Part shown: positions 1 to 4,836 of the stretch, piece after piece | Numbering within the stretch: the stretch's first letter is position 1 | How the letters are laid out: each line of letters begins with the position of its first letter | Assembly (NCBI GenBank): GCA_021819025.1 | Contig: JAKASN010000126.1 | Span: forward strand, 1 to 6,274 | From: Actinomycetes bacterium | Lineage (GTDB): Bacteria; Actinomycetota; Acidimicrobiia; Acidimicrobiales; Acidimicrobiaceae | Length of the DNA: 6,274 bases | Direction of reading: 5' to 3' | Position numbers and translations under genes: made by a program | The notes under the pieces: model-generated | What the model saw: only the letters and a program-made list of their open reading frames with translations | Told to the model about the DNA's origin: nothing | The model's database searches: none

Positions 1-153
1 CGCCACACCGTGGGAGATCTCACTTCGACCCTGCAGATGAAACGCGCAAACCTCACAGCGCCAATTCTCCCCTCGACCTCCCAGGACACCCTCGGTGGCG
101 TCGCCGCGCTCGGGTGCGGGCCACTCGATCTTCAAGAGATCGATAACAGTCAA
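1..153 (-). CDS. possible 5' part of a small Cys-containing protein, running off the left edge
   Basis: The minus strand is open from about 258 to the window edge. The part from a TTG at 153 (or a TTG at 135) reads like a protein start: L-T-V-I-D-L-L-K-I-E-W-P-A-P-E, then a Gly-rich stretch, then W-R-C-E-V-C-A-F-H, a Cys-x2-Cys pair followed by His that could bind zinc. An AAGGAG sequence lies at 160-155, but it is only 1 base from the first TTG and 19 bases from the second, so neither start is well served. The plus strand is open over the same codons (1-225) with similar third-position GC, so the coding strand is not settled. I do not recognise the family. The call rests on the Shine-Dalgarno-like sequence and the Trp/Cys content and is weak. 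Confidence 0.27.
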   Translation of the reverse strand, partial: MTVIDLLKIEWPAPERGDATEGVLGGRGENWRCEVCAFHLQGRSEISHGVA

Positions 154-562
154 GCTCCTTATCCCCTGCCTTGGCCACAAGCGATGCCCACCCAGGAGCC
201 GGGAGAGGCGAAGATGGTTCCATGACCGCTCCGCAAGGATCCTTCGTTGCGATGGCCACTAACGCTACGCCATTGCCAAGATCAAGACCGGCACCTCAAT
301 CGAATGCAACTGGCCTCCCGGGTATATCGGTCGCCGCGCTTTTCGAAATCAACCTTGGAGGCATACTTTGGCTGCCCAGTTAGTGACTTTAGCCGCGATG
401 CAAAGAGGTGACAGAGAGCCACCGTTTCCTCACTTTCGCCTCGACAGCGCAAGAGACTTACGACTTCAAAGCCCAAAAACGCAATGACAGGAGTTGACCG
501 CGCTGCCTCTGGCCTCGCCGCGGCGGGAGTCTCCCCAAGCAACCCGAGCCACCGGTGCTGGC
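154..562. other. intergenic stretch without a convincing gene
   Basis: Short open frames exist on both strands here, for example a TTG-started minus frame at 542-282, but none has a ribosome binding site or recognisable motifs. No tRNA, known riboswitch core or clear promoter was seen. The stretch separates the end of the TetR gene from whatever lies to the left. Confidence 0.5.
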
Positions 563-563
563 T
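547..563 (-). terminator. weak hairpin at the end of the TetR gene
   Basis: AGCCA (547-551) pairs with TGGCT (559-563) around a 7-base loop, and the stem includes a base of the TetR stop codon. On the minus strand it lies exactly at the 3' end of the repressor gene, but no run of T follows. It could be a weak terminator or mRNA-end stabiliser, or it could be chance. Confidence 0.22.
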
Positions 564-1261
564 TATCGCATCTCGGGCGTTGGGGCCTCGGGCCGAACCG
601 TTGCAATGCCGGCAATTAGCAGGTCGATCCCAAAACCGTAGAACGCCTCCTCGTCAGAGCAATCGGTGAGAGCGTCCGCCGCTTCAATGAGGCGCGGGAA
701 CCGGTCCGGGGGAAGCCCATATAGTGCTAGTCTCTTCAGTCCGATGTCTTTGGCAAACTGGTCAGGATCGGAATTTCCCCAAGTTACCGCCTGCTCGATA
801 ACCAATGAGATCGCGGTGCGCAGCAAGTGGCGCGCGACCTCCGCGGCCTGCTCGACAGCAAAGCCCGCGAGGCGCAGCAACTCCAAAGCTGCTTCGGTAA
901 GTTGGCGCCCCTCTTCGTTGAGCAGAACACGAGGTGCGGCGAGGACGGCCACGTTGGGATGGGCCCGCAACGCTACAGTTAGCGCGCCGACAAGTTCGCG
1001 CAGTTGCTCCTGCCAGGGCAGCCAGGGGTGAGGATCTGGGGGGAGACCGTCGAAAAGCTCGTCACCCATCGCATCGAGAAGTGCCTCTTTGTTACTGAAA
1101 TGCCAGTACAGGGCCATCGGCGTAACACCGAGGTCCTGCGCTAAGCGACGGATGGTAACCGCAGCAAGACCCTCGGCATCAGCAATGGCTAAGGCATGGC
1201 AAACCACCGCTTTGCGGTTGAGTTGAAGAGGCGCGACTTCATTAATTTTCCGCGTACTCAT
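563..1261 (-). CDS. TetR-family transcriptional repressor (TetR_C type) of the adjacent exporter
   Basis: This is a 232-residue DNA-binding repressor of normal TetR-family length. The N-terminal helix-turn-helix is clear at about residues 33-64: A-V-T-I-R-R-L-A-Q-D-L-G-V-T, then the recognition helix with P-M-A-L-Y-W-H-F and the family-typical N-K-E-A-L-L-D-A-M. The C-terminal half is helical and hydrophobic, and F-G-I-D-L-L-I-A-G-I at residues 210-219 is typical of the ligand-binding TetR_C domain. It is divergent from the DHA2 exporter with 67 bases between the start codons, and a perfect palindrome lies in that gap, so repression of the exporter and of itself, relieved by a drug-like ligand, is the natural reading. 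The ATG at 1261-1259 has no good Shine-Dalgarno sequence. TATAGT at 1274-1269 is 7 bases upstream of it, which would allow a leaderless transcript. A second TATAGT lies at 1293-1288. Neither has a good -35. The ligand cannot be read from the sequence. Confidence 0.93.
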   Translation of the reverse strand: MSTRKINEVAPLQLNRKAVVCHALAIADAEGLAAVTIRRLAQDLGVTPMALYWHFSNKEALLDAMGDELFDGLPPDPHPWLPWQEQLRELVGALTVALRAHPNVAVLAAPRVLLNEEGRQLTEAALELLRLAGFAVEQAAEVARHLLRTAISLVIEQAVTWGNSDPDQFAKDIGLKRLALYGLPPDRFPRLIEAADALTDCSDEEAFYGFGIDLLIAGIATVRPEAPTPEMR

Positions 1262-1263
1262 GC

Positions 1264-1292
1264 TTGAAACTATACACTGTACGTGTTACTAT
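1264..1292 (+). promoter_or_regulatory. sigma70-type promoter of the MFS exporter
   Basis: The -35 TTGAAA at 1264-1269 and the -10 TACTAT at 1287-1292 are separated by exactly 17 bases, close to the housekeeping consensus. Transcription should begin near 1299, about 30 bases before the exporter ATG. The -10 and the start point are covered by the 28-bp palindrome, so a bound TetR protein would block RNA polymerase. Confidence 0.72.
1270..1287. promoter_or_regulatory. degenerate second operator half in the promoter spacer
   Basis: CTATACACTGTACGTGTT at 1270-1287 matches the left part of the main palindrome (starting at 1289) at 14 of 18 positions, offset by 19 bases. It fills the spacer between the -35 and -10 elements. 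It may be an auxiliary or lower-affinity site for the same TetR protein, or a decayed duplicate of the operator. Confidence 0.42.
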
Positions 1293-1316
1293 ACGTTGTA
1301 CATGTACAACGTATAG
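1289..1316. promoter_or_regulatory. perfect 28-bp palindromic operator, probable TetR binding site
   Basis: Each half reads CTATACGTTGTACA on its own strand and the two halves meet without a spacer, giving 28 bases of perfect dyad symmetry. It overlaps the exporter -10 and predicted start point and reaches the first bases of the Shine-Dalgarno sequence. TetR-family dimers usually bind such symmetric sites in the divergent promoter region, and no other regulator gene is near. Because the predicted start lies inside the palindrome, most of the hairpin would not be present in the exporter mRNA, which favours a DNA operator over an RNA element. Confidence 0.85.
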
Positions 1317-1328
1317 GAGACAGTCAAG

Positions 1329-2786
1329 ATGCATAACCAGCGACGCCGCTCGACGCTTATAGCAGTGGCGCTAGCCACCTTTATGACCTACCTCGACAAC
1401 AACATCGTCAATGTGGCCCTTCCCACCATCCAGCGCGAACTGCACCTCTCGGTCGCCGGGTTGGAATGGTCGGTCAGCGCCTATGTCCTGGTTTTTGCCG
1501 CGCTGCTTCTGGTAGGTGGTCGCTTGGCAGACGCCTTAGGACGCAGGCGCCTTTTCCTCATTGGGCTGACTATCTTCACTGCCGGTTCGTTGACAGCGGG
1601 CCTGTCGGGCAGCTTCGACCTTCTTGTGGCGAGTCGCGCCGTGCAGGGCCTCGGCGCCGCCATGGTTACTCCGACCACACTCGCAGTCATCTCGGCGACC
1701 TTTACCGACACGCGAGAGCGCAACGCTGCAGTGGGGGCGTGGAGCGCGGTCGGCGCGTTAGCTCTGGCTCTTGGACCGCTACTCGGCGGCCTGATTAGCC
1801 AGCACCTTCCCTGGGGCTGGATCTTCTTGATCAACGTGCCGATCGGTGTCGGCACCATCGCTCTTGGTGCATGGGCGATTCCCGAAACGCGCGAGGCAAC
1901 CCCGCGCCGCCTCGATCTGTCTGGTCTGGCGGCTTCGGCGAGCATGCTATCCACACTTACCTATGCGCTAATCGAAGGTCCCATTCTTGGGTGGCGGGCG
2001 CCGGTCATAATCGGGGCCTTCGCAGTTGCGGCACTGTCAGGATTGGTGTTTGTCCTCGTTGAATCTCGCAGCGCCGACCCCATGGTTGAGTTGTCCCTCT
2101 TTCGCAACCGAGTGTTCGCCGGAGGAACCATTGCACTCATGATGTGGGCCTTTGGACTTTTCGGGATCTACTTCTTCACGTCGCTCTACCTCCAGGATAT
2201 TCTCGGCTTTTCCCCCACCAAGGCCGGTTTGGCCTTCGTCCCCATGGCGGTACTCATTGCCCTGGGCGCGATCGCATCCGAACCAGTCGCGCGAGCCGTC
2301 GGTGCCTACCGCTCAGTCGGCGTAGCAATGTTTGTGATGGCATTGGGGATAGCTTCGGTTAGCCTGCTCGGCAAAGATGCGAGTTTCATAACCCTTATGC
2401 CAAGCTTCGCAGCCATCGGCATCGGCGGTGGCCTCACCACACCTTTGACTGCTTCGGTCCTTGGTGTCATGCCTTTCGAGCGGGCCGGCGTGGCATCGGG
2501 AATCTTCAACGCATCTCGAGAAGTGGCGGGACTACTCGGTATCACCGTGATCGGCGCAATCCTCACCGCTCGGCAAAGTTACCAGCTACGCCATAGCCAA
2601 AACGCCGCCGCCGCCTTCCTGTCGGGGTATCGCGCCGGGATTGCCCTTGCAGCCATCCTCGTCGCGCTAGGTGGGATCGCAGCCTGGATCGCCCTCCGCC
2701 ACATGAGTCGACCTGAGATTGAAGGCTCAGATGCAGCCCAAGGGCGTCGTCAGTCGCTTCGCAATGCCGCCTTGGACATTGCCTAG
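1329..2786 (+). CDS. DHA2-family MFS drug:H+ antiporter (EmrB/QacA-like, 14 TM)
   Basis: This 485-residue inner-membrane exporter has the length and motif order of 14-helix DHA2 pumps, which use the proton gradient to expel hydrophobic or cationic drugs. Visible signatures are L-D-N-N-I-V-N-V-A-L-P in helix 1 (residues 22-32, motif D1 with Asp23; the Thr common after the second variable position is Asn here), G-G-R-L-A-D-A-L-G-R-R-R after helix 2 (63-74, motif A), S-R-A-V-Q-G-L-G-A-A-M in helix 4 (102-112, motif B with Arg103), L-G-P-L-L-G-G-L in helix 5 (motif C) and W-G-W-I-F-L-I-N-V-P-I-G (162-173). Hydrophobic segments continue to about residue 457, followed by a short basic-polar tail. 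The ATG is well placed: AGGAGA at 1315-1320 with 8 bases of spacing. Promoter and palindromic operator lie just upstream and a terminator follows at 2898. The family is certain; the substrate is not. Confidence 0.96.
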   Translation: MHNQRRRSTLIAVALATFMTYLDNNIVNVALPTIQRELHLSVAGLEWSVSAYVLVFAALLLVGGRLADALGRRRLFLIGLTIFTAGSLTAGLSGSFDLLVASRAVQGLGAAMVTPTTLAVISATFTDTRERNAAVGAWSAVGALALALGPLLGGLISQHLPWGWIFLINVPIGVGTIALGAWAIPETREATPRRLDLSGLAASASMLSTLTYALIEGPILGWRAPVIIGAFAVAALSGLVFVLVESRSADPMVELSLFRNRVFAGGTIALMMWAFGLFGIYFFTSLYLQDILGFSPTKAGLAFVPMAVLIALGAIASEPVARAVGAYRSVGVAMFVMALGIASVSLLGKDASFITLMPSFAAIGIGGGLTTPLTASVLGVMPFERAGVASGIFNASREVAGLLGITVIGAILTARQSYQLRHSQNAAAAFLSGYRAGIALAAILVALGGIAAWIALRHMSRPEIEGSDAAQGRRQSLRNAALDIA

Positions 2787-2794
2787 CTCGTGCT

Positions 2795-2853
2795 GTCTCA
2801 GCATGTGCCGGTGCGCGGGGCGGGACTACCGGTTGCTTGCGCCTAGATGAGAC
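2795..2853 (+). repeat. nested inverted repeats after the exporter stop
   Basis: GTCTCA (2795-2800) pairs with TGAGAC (2848-2853), and inside it CCGGT (2808-2812) pairs with ACCGG (2828-2832). Together they could form a two-stem RNA structure in the 3' untranslated part of the exporter mRNA. The stems are short and the loops long, so this may be chance. Confidence 0.25.
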
Positions 2854-2897
2854 GATGAGGTAGCAGCTATGGTCCGAAGCGAAATATCGCGGTAACC

Positions 2898-2922
2898 AAC
2901 CCTTGCTCTGTGGGGTTTTTAA
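2898..2922 (+). terminator. rho-independent terminator of the exporter gene
   Basis: AACCC at 2898-2902 pairs with GGGTT at 2913-2917 around a 10-base loop, and the hairpin runs directly into a T tract (2916-2920) followed by AA and more T. It stands about 110 bases after the exporter stop on the same strand. The stem is short, but the T tract makes it one of the better terminator candidates here. The opposite strand has no T tail, so it is one-directional. Confidence 0.6.
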
Positions 2923-3293
2923 TTTCGTCACCGCATTGCCGTGGGATTCCCGAGTAACTCTCCAAGGGTGTTGAAGGTCTCGATGTCTTGGGCTTTTAGG
3001 GCTCGGGGAGCCTTCGAAGAAGATACACCAACCCGAGACTCGAGCAACCAGCGCGCCAGAGTGTATCAAGTAACAATGCTAGGAAATATCACCTGGAGAA
3101 CCCCTTGGGCATTTGCGGCGGCGATCGCTTATTGCCTCATGGGAGCAGCGTATCTCTATCGCACCCAGTCGCGGCGATAGAGCGCCAGTTCATGCTCGAT
3201 ATCTCACCTTTGCCGTGGCGACGCGCTCAGCTTGCACATGGTGCCATGGGGCACGAACCCGATGGCGCTGGCAAAACCTAAGGGGGTCTTCGC
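2923..3293. other. intergenic stretch with inverted repeats but no convincing gene
   Basis: No frame here combines a start, a ribosome binding site and recognisable motifs. Besides the 9-bp inverted repeat at 3154-3182 there is a small hairpin GTGCC-atgg-GGCAC at 3241-3254, about 40 bases upstream of the next gene. No clear promoter for the gene at 3294 was found by eye, although one would be expected because a terminator precedes this stretch. Confidence 0.5.
3154..3182 (+). repeat. perfect 9-bp inverted repeat, possible operator or leader hairpin
   Basis: CTCTATCGC (3154-3162) and GCGATAGAG (3174-3182) are perfectly complementary around an 11-base loop. The element lies about 110 bases upstream of the unknown gene at 3294. 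No T run follows, so it is not an obvious terminator. An operator or an RNA stem in a leader are both possible. Confidence 0.5.
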
Positions 3294-4175
3294 ATGCCTT
3301 TAAATTGGCTCCTTGGCGACGTGATTGCGGACGGAAATACCTACCTCCCTCCCAAGCAAATGGCGCTTCTCGCCTCCGAACTCGACGAGCCACCGAGCAC
3401 ATTTGACATCTTCATGCTCCATGACCCGGCAGTGCGCCAAGTTATGAGACACCTTGGCCTTGCAGAATTACAACTTGTTGGGGGGATCAATGCTGAGGAG
3501 ACAGGGAAGAACCGCTACCAGCCCAGCCAGAAGTGGAGTTTGCCGTTAGACCACCGGGCATTGAAAAAGTCCGCCGCCTTCATCTTCCTTGACAGCGCCT
3601 CGGGCCATCGAACAGGCGTGGTCTCTTCGACGAGAAAGGCGCGAGCCGAGATATCCAAAAAGTGGAACGTTTGGGCAAAGGTTCCCTATACGCCGATATC
3701 AGGCGAGCACCATCATGACGTGGAGTTCACGGTATTCTGGGCCGTAGATCCCGAGATGCGAATCCGCATCTTATGCGCTGCCGAACTCGCGCAGTACGTA
3801 TTAGCCCTAGCAACCGAGGATCAAGGAGGGGAAAACACTCTCGACAGAGACGACCGAGGTCACATTTCGGCCACCCTGGAGGAACTTCGCAGCGCAGTTG
3901 CGGAGGTCTCTCAACCGCCATTTGACTGGATCCTCCATGGGCCACCGGAGATACACGGCGAGGCAGGCGAAACATCGCATCTCCAGGTGCAGATCACGGC
4001 GCCCTCGGTGGGCCTCAGGTATTTTGTGTTAGCACTTTTCGACCCCAGTAATCCCGAATCCGACGAGATGAGCAGCATTTGCGCCGTGGAGGTCACCCAA
4101 GATGAGCAAGGGCGCAAAATATCGATCGTTGCTGACTTTGACGATAGACCTTTACAACTTCTTACCTATGCCTAG
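3294..4175 (+). CDS. hypothetical soluble acidic protein, 293 residues
   Basis: This is a well-supported gene: AAGGGGG at 3280-3286 stands 7 bases before the ATG and the frame is open for 293 codons. I do not recognise the family. There is no signal peptide, transmembrane segment or Cys cluster (single Cys at 161 and 263), and Asp/Glu are abundant, so a cytoplasmic protein is likely. The N-terminal part (1-60) is helical with a proline-rich break (D-E-P-P-S-T-F-D). A Trp-containing basic patch at about 113-129 (R-K-A-R-A-E-I-S-K-K-W-N-V-W-A-K) is followed by E-H-H-H-D-V-E-F-T-V-F-W (138-149), beta-like strands, a very acidic segment at 175-190, and a second beta-rich part (210-293) with F-D-W-I-L-H-G-P-P-E-I-H. 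The run of three His beside Asp/Glu could bind metal, but that is speculation. It stands alone between two long intergenic stretches, with no operon partner to suggest a role. Confidence 0.85.
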   Translation: MPLNWLLGDVIADGNTYLPPKQMALLASELDEPPSTFDIFMLHDPAVRQVMRHLGLAELQLVGGINAEETGKNRYQPSQKWSLPLDHRALKKSAAFIFLDSASGHRTGVVSSTRKARAEISKKWNVWAKVPYTPISGEHHHDVEFTVFWAVDPEMRIRILCAAELAQYVLALATEDQGGENTLDRDDRGHISATLEELRSAVAEVSQPPFDWILHGPPEIHGEAGETSHLQVQITAPSVGLRYFVLALFDPSNPESDEMSSICAVEVTQDEQGRKISIVADFDDRPLQLLTYA

Positions 4176-4220
4176 CAATAATGGGTCAAGGTTGCCGTTG
4201 GGGACCACCCATGGCATCGA

Positions 4221-4245
4221 TGGCGGGCCGAAAAAGGACCCGCCA
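4221..4245 (+). terminator. strong GC hairpin after the unknown gene, possible non-canonical terminator
   Basis: TGGCGGG (4221-4227) pairs with CCCGCCA (4239-4245). The stem continues with CC/GG across a bulged A and closes on a GAAAAA loop, giving a stable hairpin 45 bases after the stop of the 293-residue protein. No T tract follows on either strand. GC-rich hairpins without a T tail can act as terminators or as 3' mRNA stabilisers in actinobacteria, so the role is inferred from position. Confidence 0.42.
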
Positions 4246-4431
4246 AGTGACTCGGGCGTGGTGGATTCGTGGCGTGGATCCACAAGCGATGCTTTGGCGG
4301 CGTTCGCTGGGGGACCACGACCGGAGCGAGGTCTCGACGGTGCCGCTGAAGCCGTGGCGGAGAAGTCTTTTGTCCAACGCGCTAGGCACTTTGCACCCTG
4401 CATGTGAACGAGGGGATCCTTACCCTATGAT

Positions 4432-4455
4432 CCGTGGCGCTCCACGGGCGCGCCC
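4432..4455 (+). repeat. tetraloop hairpin fused to a 10-bp palindrome
   Basis: CCGTGG (4432-4437), loop CGCT, CCACGG (4442-4447) is a perfect 6-bp hairpin with a four-base loop. Its last two bases overlap the perfect palindrome GGGCGCGCCC (4446-4455), so the two structures would compete. A further AGGG/CCCT pair lies just upstream (4411-4426). No T tract follows. Possible functions are a structured RNA segment or a protein binding site. Confidence 0.4.
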
Positions 4456-4561
4456 GATGGCGACATAGTTTCGCGTGTGTTCTGGATTCATTGGCAAAAG
4501 GAACCGATATCACCTGAGAGGTTTCACGCGGCGCAGGCGCACCGAGAAAGGTCACTTCGCT

Positions 4562-4592
4562 CGGCGGGCAAAGGCCCTCGCCGTCTCTCTAA
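4562..4592 (+). terminator. GC hairpin followed by a pyrimidine tract, weak terminator candidate
   Basis: CGGCG (4562-4566) pairs with CGCCG (4579-4583), with GGC/GCC pairing inside, and TCTCTCTAAAT follows at about 4584-4594. The same CTCGG (4560-4564) could instead pair with CCGAG at 4542-4546, so two exclusive folds are possible, as in an attenuator. No leader peptide was recognised, so terminator is only a suggestion. Confidence 0.25.
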
Positions 4593-4836
4593 ATACCTCG
4601 TGCAATCGAAGATATCGGCCGGGCGTCGCCGCCGCGTTTCAACCCCCCAAGCGTTTTTCATCGCAGAAATATCTCCACCCCTTACCCAAGTTTCCAAGGC
4701 TCGGAGGTGGTATCTCTCAAAGGCTTATTCCGTGGTACCTGACTTAAAGGATCTCTGCGGCTGGATGTCGCAAAGAGGTGCCCGAGACCCCACTAAGGTC
4801 GAACTCACGACACTTCCGCGACGCTAGGCCTAAGAG

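Larger units (their letters stand above)
4176..4836. other. 661-base gap with several hairpins and no convincing gene
   Basis: Frames of up to about 116 codons exist (for example plus 4477-4827), but they overlap one another, lack ribosome binding sites, are rich in Arg/Ser/Pro as frame-shadow translations are, and show no motif. The left half is dense in short perfect inverted repeats: 4221-4245, the palindrome GTGGATCCAC at 4274-4283, AGGG/CCCT at 4411-4426 and 4432-4455. Another lies at 4562-4583. No tRNA, tmRNA, RNase P, SRP or familiar riboswitch core was recognised. An unannotated structured RNA, a chain of weak terminators or a decayed gene would all fit. Confidence 0.45.

Noticed and set aside
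175..187. 13-base exact repeat CCACAAGCGATGC, also at 4280-4292
   Set aside because: It cannot be extended in either direction and one such match is near chance level for a window of this length; no mobile-element boundary features accompany it.
2928..3065. Minus-strand open stretch of about 46 codons that reads like a protein C-terminus (LARWLLESR ... LGELLGNP)
   Set aside because: No start codon or ribosome binding site, an in-frame stop directly upstream (3066-3068) and no family recognised; it could be a gene remnant but the evidence is too thin.
2563..3069. 168-codon minus-strand frame across the exporter 3' end
   Set aside because: Over 200 bases lie antisense to the exporter gene, and the exporter strand carries clear family motifs; this is a shadow frame.
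3246..3280. Short peptide frame reading G-H-E-P-D-G-A-G-K-T upstream of the unknown gene
   Set aside because: It resembles a Walker A motif only by coincidence; the frame is about 11 codons and stops before the real ATG.
4102..4407. Plus-strand frame overlapping the end of the 293-residue protein
   Set aside because: It overlaps a well-supported gene in another frame, lacks a ribosome binding site and has low-complexity composition.
4505..4595. CTGAGAGG and GGGCAAAGGCCC segments suggesting a TPP or glycine riboswitch
   Set aside because: The rest of the conserved cores is missing and no thiamine or glycine gene follows.
4525..4659. Minus-strand 45-codon frame starting with M-K-N-A-W
   Set aside because: Ribosome binding site is distant, the product is Arg/Cys-rich without a motif, and it overlaps hairpin-forming sequence.
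4477..4827. 116-codon plus-strand frame ending 9 bases before the helicase-like gene
   Set aside because: No ribosome binding site, it starts inside another frame, its composition is rich in Arg/Ser/Pro and it has no motif; the proximity to the next ATG looks accidental.
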